Source: JAWBMQ01 sp038828875 (GTDB taxonomy: Archaea > Nanobdellota > Nanobdellia > Woesearchaeales > JAWBMQ01). Taken from it: 64,000 nucleotides of DNA. Both the position numbers and the translations under genes were made by a program. The stretch is taken from the NCBI GenBank assembly GCA_038828875.1, contig JAWBMQ010000001.1, forward strand, positions 110,367 to 174,366. The letters run 5' to 3'. Below the pieces are notes generated by a model, which saw only the letters and a list, made by a program, of their open reading frames with translations, did not search any database and was not told the origin of the DNA. This document shows, one piece after another, positions 52,345 to 62,164 of this stretch; the first letter of the stretch is position 1; every line of letters begins with the position of its first letter.

Positions 52345-53856
52345 TCAATTTATAAGTTTATCTTTAAAATTTATCAAATCTTTTCCACTGAATAATTCGT
52401 CTAAGATGTTTTTTAATTCATCTTTTTTAACTCTGATTTGTTTTTCAGTATCTCGATCTCTTATAGTTACTGAATCATCTTCTAATGTTTTATAATCTAT
52501 AGTTATAGCATAAGGAATTCCAAGAAGATTACATCTAAGGTATCTCTTACCGATAGGTCCTGATTCATCGTAGAAAATCGTGTAATGTTGTTCTAAAAAG
52601 TTATAAAACTCTTTTGCTTTATTTATTAATTCTTCTTTTTTCATCAATGGTAATATTGCTAATTCAATTGGAGCTATGTTTTTATTTATTTGTAAAACGC
52701 TTTTTCCTTCTTCTTTCTTCATCTTTTTGAATGAATTGTCAAGTACTGAAAAAACCAATCTATCAACACCATATGCAATTTCTATGATATGAGGAATTTC
52801 TTGTTTTTTTGAGTTTTCATTGAATGCAGTTAAATCTTCATTGCTAAATTTTGAATGCTGTGAAAGATCATAGTTACTTCTATCATGAATACCACAAACT
52901 TCTTTCCAGCCAAAAGAGTTCATCAAAATTTCAGCATCCCATGCATCTAAAGCGTAAAATGCTCTTTCATCAGATTTATGTTGTCTCAACCTTATGTTTT
53001 CTTTATCAATTCCTATATCAAGGAAACTTTTGTAAGTAATTGCGATACAAAAAAGATATGCATTATTCTTAAATAAACCTTTTTCCCAAGCTTCTAAAGG
53101 CGTTAGATTATGTGTTCTATCATATTCATCAATCAAATTCATCTTAAAATCAAATTGTTTTAATTGTTCTAAATATGAATTTTTCTGATCTTCAAAGATA
53201 AATAGTTGTGCTTCAGCTTGAGTAAATTCTCTACATCTTAAAATGTGTTGTCTTGGATTTATTTCATTACGATAAGCTTTTCCTATTTGAAAAACACCAA
53301 ATGGCAATTTTTTTCTGAAGAAATTATAATAATATTTGAATGGCAAATAAGTTGTCGTTGCAGTTTCAGGTCTACAATATGCTTCATTGTTTGCGACATC
53401 TGCTCTTATCATTAAACTTTTCAATTCAACTTTATCTTCAAAAGAACCACCACAGATGGGGCACTTCAATCTGTTAATTAATCCTTTCATTTCTTCAAGA
53501 GTATTAACTTTTATTTTTAGTTGATCTTCAATTAAAGTGTCAGCTCTTAATTCTGCTTTACAGTTTTTACAAAAAATAACAGGATCTTTGAATCTATCTA
53601 AATGTCCTGATGCTTTCCATACTATTGCAGGCATTATAGTAGGTAATTCGACCTCCCAAAAATCATATTTGTAGAAATGTTTTTTTAGAAAATTTTCAAT
53701 AGAATTTTTCAATCTTTTTCCTAAAGGACCGTAAGTATAAAAACCAGAAAAACCACCATAAATTTCAGGACTTGGACCATAGATTAATCCGTTTTCTTTC
53801 ATGAAACTAATTAGATTTTGCATAAACTCTTTTTGTTCTTTTTCAGTGTTACTCAT
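52345..53856 (-). CDS. glyS: Glycyl-tRNA synthetase
   Basis: Class II alpha2-type GlyRS that charges tRNA-Gly. Motif 2 reads YRNEINPRQHILRCREFTQAEAQLF, motif 3 has GVDRLVFSVLD, and a zinc-ribbon-like insertion carries CKNC and CPICGG. The C-terminal anticodon domain begins near IAPIELAILPL. 503 residues. GGTGAAACT precedes the ATG. Part of the minus-strand group p29-rfcL-glyS-NTase-rfcS. Confidence 0.95.
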   Translation of the reverse strand: MSNTEKEQKEFMQNLISFMKENGLIYGPSPEIYGGFSGFYTYGPLGKRLKNSIENFLKKHFYKYDFWEVELPTIMPAIVWKASGHLDRFKDPVIFCKNCKAELRADTLIEDQLKIKVNTLEEMKGLINRLKCPICGGSFEDKVELKSLMIRADVANNEAYCRPETATTTYLPFKYYYNFFRKKLPFGVFQIGKAYRNEINPRQHILRCREFTQAEAQLFIFEDQKNSYLEQLKQFDFKMNLIDEYDRTHNLTPLEAWEKGLFKNNAYLFCIAITYKSFLDIGIDKENIRLRQHKSDERAFYALDAWDAEILMNSFGWKEVCGIHDRSNYDLSQHSKFSNEDLTAFNENSKKQEIPHIIEIAYGVDRLVFSVLDNSFKKMKKEEGKSVLQINKNIAPIELAILPLMKKEELINKAKEFYNFLEQHYTIFYDESGPIGKRYLRCNLLGIPYAITIDYKTLEDDSVTIRDRDTEKQIRVKKDELKNILDELFSGKDLINFKDKLIN

Positions 53857-53923
53857 AGTTTCACCAATGATTTTTTATTTTTTAGTATTTATAAACATTT
53901 TTTAAAATTTTGCTTTTTTATAA

Positions 53924-55072
53924 TTAATCTCGTTTATTTAAATATTCTATTTGATTTTTGTCTAATTCAAGTAATTCTTGAAGCTCTTTTTCATTTTTTA
54001 AAATAATTACATATCTTTCAAAGATTTGTGCTATTATGTTTTGATTGGTGTGAGTTAATTTTGCTAATTTTAATATGATTTCGTTTTTAATGGCATTTTT
54101 GTTGTTTCCAATCCATTTATGTAAAAATAAATCTGGCTGAGAAAATTTAAAATTTTTAGGAGATTCTTTTTTGCTTTTTCCAACCATAACTGAAAGATAA
54201 AAATAAAAGTAAACTAACAATCTCCAATAATCATTTTTTTTAATTTCAGAAAGAAGATGATTTGCGTTGTTTATGTTATTTAGTATTTCAGCAATACTTT
54301 CTTTTGAAAAATTAGCGTTGAAGATGTTATGTTCTATCCAATAAATAATTTCTTCAGGATCTAGTTCCACATTTGTTAATGATTGTGATAGTTCTGCATA
54401 GGTATTCTTGTAAATTATAGTTAAAATTGAATTTACTATTTTTTGTTCTAACTCTCTGCCTAAAGCTGAAAGATCTTTATCTTTAGAATATATTATTGCA
54501 TTTAAATCGTTTAATGCTGCTCGTAAATCACCTTTGCAACTTATTGAAATTTGCATTAATGTTTCATCATCGATGTTTGCTTGCTCCTTATTAGCTATCT
54601 TTTTTAAATGTTTATAAATCTCATCTTTTGGAATGTGTCTAAATTCAAACATTTTACAAATATTACGCAATTCTTTAAATTTCTTATCCCAAATATCGTT
54701 GGCAGTAATTACTACTGGAAAAATCGAAGCTTTTGTTAAATTCATAATTCCATTAATTGCACCAGTATCTGTATTAGAAATTCCATCAATCTCATCAATA
54801 AGTATTACTTTTTTCTTTCCAAAGATTGACATTTGTTTTACTGCTGGTAAATATTTTTCTAAATCGCTTTTACTTCGATCATCGCTAGCATTTATTTCAA
54901 TAACTTCGTAATTTAATTCATTAGCAATAGCATAAACACTACTTGTTTTTCCAGTACCAGGAGGACCATATAGAATTACTTTTTCATTATTTTTAATAGC
55001 TTTAACTAATTCAGCTATATTTTGTCCAATCAATTCTTCAATTTTTTGTGGTTTATATTTTATAGTTAACAT
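53924..55072 (-). CDS. rfcL: Replication factor C large subunit
   Basis: Large AAA+ subunit of the archaeal clamp loader. Walker A is YGPPGTGKTSS, then INASDDRSKSDLE, Walker B LIDEIDGIS, and CKGDLRAALNDLN. The ATG at 55072 lies 2 nt after the p29 stop; an in-frame TTG at 55078 is less likely. At 382 residues it is shorter than many RFC-L proteins because the C-terminal extension is small. Both clamp-loader subunits lie in this one minus-strand cluster. Confidence 0.93.
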   Translation of the reverse strand: MLTIKYKPQKIEELIGQNIAELVKAIKNNEKVILYGPPGTGKTSSVYAIANELNYEVIEINASDDRSKSDLEKYLPAVKQMSIFGKKKVILIDEIDGISNTDTGAINGIMNLTKASIFPVVITANDIWDKKFKELRNICKMFEFRHIPKDEIYKHLKKIANKEQANIDDETLMQISISCKGDLRAALNDLNAIIYSKDKDLSALGRELEQKIVNSILTIIYKNTYAELSQSLTNVELDPEEIIYWIEHNIFNANFSKESIAEILNNINNANHLLSEIKKNDYWRLLVYFYFYLSVMVGKSKKESPKNFKFSQPDLFLHKWIGNNKNAIKNEIILKLAKLTHTNQNIIAQIFERYVIILKNEKELQELLELDKNQIEYLNKRD

Positions 55073-55074
55073 TT

Positions 55075-55371
55075 TCAATCTAAAATTTTGTTTTCTTTGT
55101 AATCAATTTCTAATGATAATCTTTTTTCTAAAGTTCCGACGAAGTATTTTCCTTTTAAAAAATGATTTTCTATTTTTATTTCAATTTCATTTTTTACAAA
55201 TTTTTTTATTTTATTGTCAATTTCTAATACAAATAAATTTTTTGTTTCGTTTATTAAAATGCCATTAAATTCTTTATTTTGGTATCTTATTGTAACAATT
55301 TTTCCAATGAGATTTGCATTTATATATTTTTTTAATTCAAGAATAGTATCTCTTTTTTCGTTGAATATCAT
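55075..55371 (-). CDS. rnp1: RNase P protein subunit p29
   Basis: RNA-binding subunit (Rpp29/Pop4) of archaeal RNase P, which trims tRNA 5' leaders. The 98-residue protein shows the Sm-like barrel: NLIGKIVTIRYQNKEFNGILINETKN, then LFVLEIDNKIKKFVKNEIEIKI and a final LKGKYFVGTLEKRL. First gene of the rfcL/glyS minus-strand group. Confidence 0.83.
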   Translation of the reverse strand: MIFNEKRDTILELKKYINANLIGKIVTIRYQNKEFNGILINETKNLFVLEIDNKIKKFVKNEIEIKIENHFLKGKYFVGTLEKRLSLEIDYKENKILD

Positions 55372-55424
55372 GTTTTGCTAGATTATTAAGAAAGTTTATA
55401 AATTTTATATTTTTGCTAAGTGAT

Positions 55425-56504
55425 ATGAATAAAAATAATTTACATTTACTTAATGAAGGAGGCATACCTTTTTATGCATCACAAGGAAAAATTAGCTCCA
55501 AGCTGGATGTTTTTTATAATCCAGTTATGGTAGTTAATAGAGATATTACTTTACTTTTTGTTGAATCTTTTTTTAAAAACAAAAATATTTTGTTTTTAGA
55601 TGGTTTTTCTGCTTCAGGAATTAGAGGAATTAGATTGATGAAAAACAATCTTGCTAATGTTGTTTTTAACGATATTTCAAAAGATGCATTTCAAGTAATA
55701 AATGAAAACTTAAAAATTAACAATATTTTAGCAACAGTAGAGAATTTAGATTTCGATGAGTTGGTTTTAAAATATAAATTTAAGTATGATTTTATAGACA
55801 TTGATCCTTTTGGTACTCCTAATCCTTTTTTAGATTTAGCAGTGAAGTATGCAAAAAATGGAGCTATTATTGCAGTAACGGCAACAGACACAGCTGCATT
55901 AACAGGCACATATCCTAATGTAGCTAAAAGAAAGTATTGGTTTGAAATTCAGAAAAATGAAATGATGCATGAATTAGGATTAAGAGGTTTAATACGGAAA
56001 TGTCAATTGCATGGCTTGCAATATGAAAAAGCAATGATAGTAAAATTAGCTTACTATAAAGATCATTATTTTAGAATATTTTTTCAGGTTGAATTTGGAA
56101 AGGAAAAATGTGAAGAATTGATGAAAGAGCATAAATATTATTATCTTGATGAATTTAGAAATGTAGTTGCATTAAATTTGAATGATGAAAGAAAAAATCA
56201 AACTTTTGGTCCTATTTACGTGGGAAATTTATATGATAAAGAGTTACTTACTAAAATGTATTCTTCAAATCAAATTGTTGATAAAAAAACAAAGAAATTT
56301 TTAGATATTTTAATTTCTGAATATGATACGCTTGGATTTTTAGATTTACATACTTTTGCTAAACTAAAATATATTTCAAAAATTCCGAAGATTGAAGATG
56401 TTGTTAAATTAGGAGCAACGAGAACACATTTTTCAGCTACAGCAATAAAATCGAGCTTTAAAAATGAAGAACTTTTAGAAAAAATAAAATCTATAATCAA
56501 TTAG
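55425..56504 (+). CDS. trm1: tRNA (guanine26-N2)-dimethyltransferase Trm1
   Basis: Makes N2,N2-dimethylguanosine at tRNA position 26. FYNPVMVVNRDITLLF, DGFSASGIRGIR (SAM site) and the catalytic DIDPFGTPNPFLD are diagnostic; 359 residues. ATG 55425 is used, about 28 nt after a TTTATAAATTTT box; a TTG at 55413 in frame is unlikely. Its end overlaps the convergent G10 methyltransferase by 8 nt. Confidence 0.95.
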   Translation: MNKNNLHLLNEGGIPFYASQGKISSKLDVFYNPVMVVNRDITLLFVESFFKNKNILFLDGFSASGIRGIRLMKNNLANVVFNDISKDAFQVINENLKINNILATVENLDFDELVLKYKFKYDFIDIDPFGTPNPFLDLAVKYAKNGAIIAVTATDTAALTGTYPNVAKRKYWFEIQKNEMMHELGLRGLIRKCQLHGLQYEKAMIVKLAYYKDHYFRIFFQVEFGKEKCEELMKEHKYYYLDEFRNVVALNLNDERKNQTFGPIYVGNLYDKELLTKMYSSNQIVDKKTKKFLDILISEYDTLGFLDLHTFAKLKYISKIPKIEDVVKLGATRTHFSATAIKSSFKNEELLEKIKSIIN

Positions 56505-57471
56505 GCTTAATGACATACAATTTTCTTCTAAAAAAATGATTTACTGGGATATTAAATTCATTTTCTAAGATAAGATTTAATTCATTGGATGTTTTTTTAA
56601 TGAATTGATCAATTTCTTGATTATCTATACAAAGTAGAACAGATCTTAATCTAAGTTTTAGTATTGAAGTTATTAAAATTTTAATTTCTTCTCTAAGCTT
56701 AGATCTTAATCCATAAGGAAGATCAGTCACTATTTTAGTAGGTTTTATTATTTCTGCTAATTTTTCACAATCTTTTGCATTAGAGCAAACTAATTTAACG
56801 TTTTTACATCTAAACCAGATCAAATTCATTCTTGCTTTTCTTAGTTGAACATGAAAAAGATCATTTCCAAATACATTTACATTTAACTTAGATGCTTCAA
56901 TTAAAATGCCACCTGCACCACAAAAAGGATCAAGAATTATATCATCTTTTTCAATTTTTGCTAAATTAAGCATAGCTTTAGCTAGTTTTGTATCTAACAA
57001 TGTTGCAGAATTCAAAGGAACAATTGAGTTTCTAAAATTATTGTAATCAAGATTTGCTTTTTTTATTTTTTTTAGAAGATAAAGCTTATTGTTTATTCTA
57101 ATTACATACAAAGGAATGCCTTTAAAATCTATTTTATGATGATGGTCTTCTAAAGCTAATCCTATGTTTTTTTTGATTTCTTCATAATCTTTCTTATTCT
57201 TTTCATCTAAAGTAGAAATAAAAAAGTTATTTGGAATTTGATTTTTTATTGTTGGTTCTTGTTTCAACTTTTCTATGAATTGTTCAGAGTTAAAAGAAAA
57301 AATAATTAAGTAAAGATTTTTAGAAAATCCTAGTTTTTCGAAATCTTTTAGTATACTTTCCTTAGATTTTACAATTACATAATTCTTTTCATGATTTTCA
57401 ATTTCAAAATATGATGATATTTCTGCTAAAGATAATTCAATTAAATCTTTTGTAGTTTCAATAAGATACAT
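56497..57471 (-). CDS. tRNA (guanine10-N2)-methyltransferase-like (Trm11/TrmG10)
   Basis: A 324-residue RNA methyltransferase. An N-terminal THUMP-like RNA-binding part (residues about 1-150) is followed by the catalytic domain with ILDPFCGAGGILIEA (SAM site) and motif IV TDLPYGLRS, the N2-guanine pattern. G10 of tRNA is the usual archaeal target of this family. Paired tail to tail with Trm1, which modifies the neighbouring region of tRNA. Confidence 0.88.
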   Translation of the reverse strand: MYLIETTKDLIELSLAEISSYFEIENHEKNYVIVKSKESILKDFEKLGFSKNLYLIIFSFNSEQFIEKLKQEPTIKNQIPNNFFISTLDEKNKKDYEEIKKNIGLALEDHHHKIDFKGIPLYVIRINNKLYLLKKIKKANLDYNNFRNSIVPLNSATLLDTKLAKAMLNLAKIEKDDIILDPFCGAGGILIEASKLNVNVFGNDLFHVQLRKARMNLIWFRCKNVKLVCSNAKDCEKLAEIIKPTKIVTDLPYGLRSKLREEIKILITSILKLRLRSVLLCIDNQEIDQFIKKTSNELNLILENEFNIPVNHFFRRKLYVIKPN

Positions 57472-57556
57472 ATTTTATAAAAATAACAAGTTTTAATAAA
57501 ATTTTTTACACAAAATAAAAGTATATTTTTATAAATCAAAGCTAATTTTATGTTTT

Positions 57557-58264
57557 ATGAAAAATAATATTAACATATTAGAGAATTTTGATAAATATTT
57601 TTTAGAATATAAACAATTAGTGTTCTTTGGATCTGCTCACGTATCTAAAAAAAGTAGAAAAATTTTGGAATATGCATTTAAGAAATATGATTTTAAGGCT
57701 GTTGCTTTGGAACTTGATTTTTCAAGGTTTGTTGCACTTCTTAATGATGAAAAACCAAAATTTAGCAATGTTTTTAAGATGTACAATGGTTTTTTTTGGT
57801 ATTTTCTTAGTAAAATTCAAAGATCCGTTGCTAAAAAATTTCAAACTAGTGTAGGCGAAGAGATGAAAATTGCATCAGAATTAGCAACAATAAGAGATAT
57901 TCCGATATATTTGATAGATCTTCCTATAGAAATAACTATGAAGAAAATGAGAAAAGTAATTAACTTTAAGTTTTTTTTAAAATTAATTCTTTCAGCATTC
58001 AAAAAGGAAAAAGTTAATGTAAAAGTAAATGATTTTGTTGATTTGGAGTATAATGAAGTTAATAAACTGTTAGAAGTTTTCAAAAAAGAATTTCCAGAAG
58101 CATATGATGTTTTGATTGAGCAAAGGAATAGGTACATGGCAAAAAATTTGATTGACTTAATGGAACGTTATTCAGAGAATGAAAAAGTTTTAGTTATTGT
58201 TGGAAAAGGGCACATTCCAGGATTATTAAATATTTTGCAGAATTACCTCATCAATAAAGACTAA
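57557..58264 (+). CDS. TraB/PrgY-family protein
   Basis: A 235-residue protein with the family opening FFGSAHVSKKSRKIL, YDFKAVALELDFSR, and the C-terminal VIVGKGHIPGLLNIL; conserved His and Glu residues suggest a metal-dependent hydrolase-like fold. The bacterial relative PrgY limits pheromone activity, while archaeal function is unknown. It lacks the C-terminal membrane helices of longer members. Leaderless by appearance. Overlaps the relA/spoT gene end by 4 nt. Confidence 0.8.
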   Translation: MKNNINILENFDKYFLEYKQLVFFGSAHVSKKSRKILEYAFKKYDFKAVALELDFSRFVALLNDEKPKFSNVFKMYNGFFWYFLSKIQRSVAKKFQTSVGEEMKIASELATIRDIPIYLIDLPIEITMKKMRKVINFKFFLKLILSAFKKEKVNVKVNDFVDLEYNEVNKLLEVFKKEFPEAYDVLIEQRNRYMAKNLIDLMERYSENEKVLVIVGKGHIPGLLNILQNYLINKD

Positions 58265-60114
58265 AGGGTTTCAACTATTTCTACTGTTTCAATGTTTTTC
58301 GATAATGACATTATTGTTTTGATAAACTCTTTTTTCTTGTGTTCTTCTATTAAGGATGTTTTTAAATTTATGTTGAACTTTCCGCTTTCAGCTGAAGCAT
58401 CTACGCTTAATAATTTAACTTTATTTTTTATTGCTTCCAATATTTTCAAAAGAATCCCGTCTTCATCTTTTCCATAAACTTTAATTAATGAATAAACTTC
58501 TCTCCAACTTAATGGAATTTTTTTGTAAGTAGGTAAAATATTTTCACAATTGGCTTTGTGAATTGATTCCCCATTTTTTGTGTATACTAAAACTATAGGA
58601 TCTTGATATTTCAAATCAGCACAACACCCTGCTATTTTAATATTTTTTTCATCTAAATTGATTAATGATTTTATGTTTTCAAAAATATTAGATGTTTCAT
58701 TTGTTGGTTTTTTTGTCATGTTTAGATAGGATCTAATCATGGCTTTTACACTGTTAGATTTTGCAATGTTTAGCCATTTTTCATTTACCTGTAATTTTGG
58801 AGAAGTTATTATTTCAACTATGTCGCCAGATTTTAATTCTGTGCTTAATGGCATCTTTTGTCCATTAATTTTAGCAGCTAATGCATGTAATCCTAATTCG
58901 GTATGAACTTTAAAAGCAAAATCTAAAGCAGTGCCATTTGTTGGAAGTTCTATTGGATCACCTTTTGGAGTAAAAACAAATATCTTATCTTTGAAAACAG
59001 AAACTTTTACATCATTTTTAACTTTTGTTAATAAAGATATCATCTGTTTGCTCCATAAGATAAATTTATCCAATCTATCTGCATCAATGTTTTTGTATTT
59101 CCAATGCGCTGCAAGTCCAAATTCTGCTGCATAATGCATTTGTTCAGTTCTTATTTGAACTTCAAATGGCTTTCCATTATAAAGAAAGCAATCGTGCAAA
59201 CTTTGATAACCATTTGGCTTAGGATTTACAATGTAATCTTTATACCTATTAGGAATTTCATTGAAATTGGCTTTTATCTTTTCTAAGACTTTGTAACAAT
59301 CTTCAATGTTTTTTGTAATCACTCTCAGAGCTACAAAATCGTAAATTTCATCTAATTTTTTGCCTTTTTCAAGTTTTTTCATTAAGCTGTAGAAATGTTT
59401 TATTCTTCCTTCAATTTTATATTTTGGAAACAATTCTGAAAATTTTTGTTTTAACTCTTTCAACATAATTTCCGCTTCTTTGAATCTGTAATTTACTTCT
59501 GTGCTGATTTTTTCATAAATTTCAGGATAAAGTATTTTTAAAGCTAAATCTTCTAGCTGCCCTTTAAATGCATTTATTCCTAATTTATGTGCAATTGGAG
59601 CATATATTTCTAAAACTTCTTGTGCTATTTCTTTTTGTTTTTTTTCATCTAAATAATGTATGGTTTTCAAATTGTGCACTTTGTTGGCTAATAAAACGAT
59701 CAATGCTCTAAAATCTTTTAAACCTGCAATAAGAATAGATCTTTTAAGCTGGACTGAATAATTATAGTTTTCTGCTCTTTTTTTTATTTCAGTTTTTTCA
59801 GAAACGTATTTTAAGATTTCATAAACTTCAGGATCTTTGTTTTTTAAGTATTCTAATGTTTTTTCGGAACAATGATGCAACAATGCTGCATAAATAGTGG
59901 TAGAATCAGCACCAATATCATGAACAAGTTTTGCTACTGCCAAAACATGTGCTAATTCGGGACTTCCAGATTTCCTTGTTTCATCTTTTAATTCTTCCTT
60001 CACTAAAGTGTAGTATTCTTTTAATTTTTCAATTTCTTCTTTGCTTAAATTTGTAAAATAAAAAGGTAATTCATTAACTTCATAAACTACTTCGTTTTCG
60101 TTGTAAACTTTCAT
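58261..60114 (-). CDS. RelA/SpoT-family (p)ppGpp synthetase with degenerate hydrolase domain
   Basis: A 617-residue bacterial-type stringent response enzyme, rarely found in archaea. The N-terminal hydrolase domain looks inactive: the HD pair reads H80-H81 (LLHHCSEK) and the later LAD reads LAN (N144). The synthetase domain appears complete: GRIKHFYSLMKK, YDFVALRVI, DYIVNPKPNGYQSLH, FEVQIRTEQMHYAAEFGLAAHWKYK. A TGS domain (about 378-440), a Cys-containing segment (GCCADLKY, HKANC, 496-523) and a C-terminal ACT-like domain (about 540-617) follow. It should make, not break, alarmone. It lies just after lysS in the same direction. Confidence 0.9.
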   Translation of the reverse strand: MKVYNENEVVYEVNELPFYFTNLSKEEIEKLKEYYTLVKEELKDETRKSGSPELAHVLAVAKLVHDIGADSTTIYAALLHHCSEKTLEYLKNKDPEVYEILKYVSEKTEIKKRAENYNYSVQLKRSILIAGLKDFRALIVLLANKVHNLKTIHYLDEKKQKEIAQEVLEIYAPIAHKLGINAFKGQLEDLALKILYPEIYEKISTEVNYRFKEAEIMLKELKQKFSELFPKYKIEGRIKHFYSLMKKLEKGKKLDEIYDFVALRVITKNIEDCYKVLEKIKANFNEIPNRYKDYIVNPKPNGYQSLHDCFLYNGKPFEVQIRTEQMHYAAEFGLAAHWKYKNIDADRLDKFILWSKQMISLLTKVKNDVKVSVFKDKIFVFTPKGDPIELPTNGTALDFAFKVHTELGLHALAAKINGQKMPLSTELKSGDIVEIITSPKLQVNEKWLNIAKSNSVKAMIRSYLNMTKKPTNETSNIFENIKSLINLDEKNIKIAGCCADLKYQDPIVLVYTKNGESIHKANCENILPTYKKIPLSWREVYSLIKVYGKDEDGILLKILEAIKNKVKLLSVDASAESGKFNINLKTSLIEEHKKKEFIKTIMSLSKNIETVEIVETL

Positions 60115-60117
60115 TTT

Positions 60118-61587
60118 TTACTTTTTTTCTAATTCTTCAGGTTTTACGGCAGGGAAAGGAATTGCGTCTTTTATTGAGTCTGAATTTATCATTAACATTA
60201 CTAATCTATCTATTCCAAATCCTAAACCACCAGTAGGAGGCATTCCTGTTTCGATTGCTTCTACAAAATCATAATCATTGGGCATTGCTTCTTCGTCCCC
60301 TTTCTTACGCATTTCTTCTTGTTCTTCAAATCTTTGTCTTTGATCAATAGGATCATTTAATTCAGAATATGCGTTTGCTATTTCTTTTCCAGCAATAAAA
60401 AGTTCAAATCTTTCTACAAAGCCAGGTTTATTTCTATGAATTTTAGTTAATGGCGATATTTCTACAGGATGATCCATGATGAATGTTGGTTGAATAAGAT
60501 GTTTTTCAGTCGTTGCTTCAAATAGAGCATTTATTAACAATCCCCTAGAAAAATAATCCTCTAATTCTCCACCATTTTCAAGAATTACTTCCTTTATTTC
60601 ATCATCACTCATTTTTTCTACATCATAACCTGCATATTTTTTAATAGCATCAACCATGCTTATTCTTTCAAAGTGACTGAAATCTAATTCATAATCGAGA
60701 TATTTAAACTTTAAACTTCCTTTTATTTTAAGAGCAATCTTTTTGAAGAGTTCTTCAATCATATCCATCATATCAAAGTAATCTGCATAAGCCATGTACC
60801 ATTCAATCATTGTAAATTCTGGACTGTGCCTAGTGTCATAACCTTCATTTCTAAAGTTCTTGGTAATTTCAAAAACTCGTTCATACCCTCCAACGATTAA
60901 TCTTTTTAAGTATAATTCTGGTGAAATTTTTAAATAGAAATTACAGTCAAGAGCATTGAAATGAGTAATAAAAGGTCTTGCATTAGCTCCACCATAAACG
61001 GGTTGTAAGATAGGTGTTTCTAATTCGATAAATCCTTTATCATAAAGATATTCTCTAGTCATTCTTATAATTTCGTGTCTAATTTTAAAATTTTTTCTAG
61101 TTTCCCAATTCATAATTAAATCAAGATATCTTTTTCTGTATCTTATTTCGTCATCGCTAATCCCGTGATACTTTTCAGGCAATGGTTTTATAGCTTTGCA
61201 AAGAATTTCAAAATTTTCTGCAAAAATACTAATTTCTCCTTTTTTTGTTTTTCCTACTTTTCCTGTAACTCCTAACCAATCACCTATATCTAAATATTTC
61301 AAAAGTTCATAATTTTTTGTGAGATCTTCTTTAAGAACAATTTGTAAATCATCAAATTCATCTCTTAAAGTGATGAATGTAATTTTTCCCATTTCTCTCA
61401 TTAACATAATTCTTCCTGCTACAGATTCAGTAATATTAGTGTGTTCATCTGGATTAAGGTTTTGGAATTCTTTCTTTATTTGATCGTTATTTTTTGATTT
61501 GTTAAATTTGTAAGGATATGGATTTATTCCCATTTCTTTTAATTTATTTAATTTTTCAATTCTTACCTTTATTATATCTTCTTCCAT
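60118..61587 (-). CDS. lysS: Lysyl-tRNA synthetase, class II
   Basis: Charges tRNA-Lys, whose gene is also in the window (17280-17353). An OB-fold anticodon domain (VAGRIMLMREMGKITFITLRD) precedes the class II core with motif 2 RNEGYDTRHSPEFTMIEWYMAYADY and motif 3 GLGFGIDRLVMLM. 489 residues from the ATG at 61587, which follows AGGTGAATTTC; the in-frame GTG at 61596 is part of that ribosome site. Many archaea use class I LysRS, so the class II form is worth noting. Confidence 0.95.
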   Translation of the reverse strand: MEEDIIKVRIEKLNKLKEMGINPYPYKFNKSKNNDQIKKEFQNLNPDEHTNITESVAGRIMLMREMGKITFITLRDEFDDLQIVLKEDLTKNYELLKYLDIGDWLGVTGKVGKTKKGEISIFAENFEILCKAIKPLPEKYHGISDDEIRYRKRYLDLIMNWETRKNFKIRHEIIRMTREYLYDKGFIELETPILQPVYGGANARPFITHFNALDCNFYLKISPELYLKRLIVGGYERVFEITKNFRNEGYDTRHSPEFTMIEWYMAYADYFDMMDMIEELFKKIALKIKGSLKFKYLDYELDFSHFERISMVDAIKKYAGYDVEKMSDDEIKEVILENGGELEDYFSRGLLINALFEATTEKHLIQPTFIMDHPVEISPLTKIHRNKPGFVERFELFIAGKEIANAYSELNDPIDQRQRFEEQEEMRKKGDEEAMPNDYDFVEAIETGMPPTGGLGFGIDRLVMLMINSDSIKDAIPFPAVKPEELEKK

Positions 61588-61644
61588 GAAATTCACCTAA
61601 GAATTAAATTTATAAGTAACTTTTAAATTTTTTGTTTTTGAATT

Positions 61645-62082
61645 TTAATTAATTTCCAAAAAGATACTGGCATAAATTAGCTCATAATTTGTAGTTATTG
61701 TTCCTGAAGAACTAGTTTCTTTTACAATTCTTTCAACTTCAGGAAAAGCAAGTAAAAATTTTCTACATTTTCCTTTCATTGATTGAACTTTACTCTGAAG
61801 GTCAGAGAGAAGTGTTCCTGAAGAATCTTTGATATTAATAGTTATTGTTGTAGTTGTATCATAACCAAAGAAATACATTAGGAAAAGTTTTTGACTTTGT
61901 AGATCAAATCTAAAAGATTGCCTATAAATTTCATCACAAAATTCATAATCAGTAAACCTTAAGAATTTAGAAGTTTTTCCCATATTTTGTGAAAAGATAA
62001 CTACAAGAATGGATAAAATTATAACTCCTAATACTGTCAAGATCACCACTCTCAATGCCGTTTCTTGTGCTTTTTTTTTCAT
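61645..62082 (-). CDS. Pilin-like secreted protein (B)
   Basis: A 145-residue protein with short basic N-terminus (MKKKAQE), one hydrophobic helix (residues 9-29) and an extracytoplasmic domain. EFCDEIYRQSF and KGKCRKFL match EFCKEVYHRFY and GLCRKYSF of the gene at 7796-8260, so both belong to one family. It has no glycine at the classical prepilin cut site, so it may stay anchored. It follows the M23 peptidase and membrane-partner genes on the same strand after about 80 nt. Confidence 0.72.
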   Translation of the reverse strand: MKKKAQETALRVVILTVLGVIILSILVVIFSQNMGKTSKFLRFTDYEFCDEIYRQSFRFDLQSQKLFLMYFFGYDTTTTITINIKDSSGTLLSDLQSKVQSMKGKCRKFLLAFPEVERIVKETSSSGTITTNYELIYASIFLEIN

Positions 62083-62164
62083 TTTGATCTTCGTTTAATT
62101 AGTTTGTGGTATCTTTTTTTATATAATTTATTTAAAACTTTTGAGTAGTATCTTGAATTTTTTA

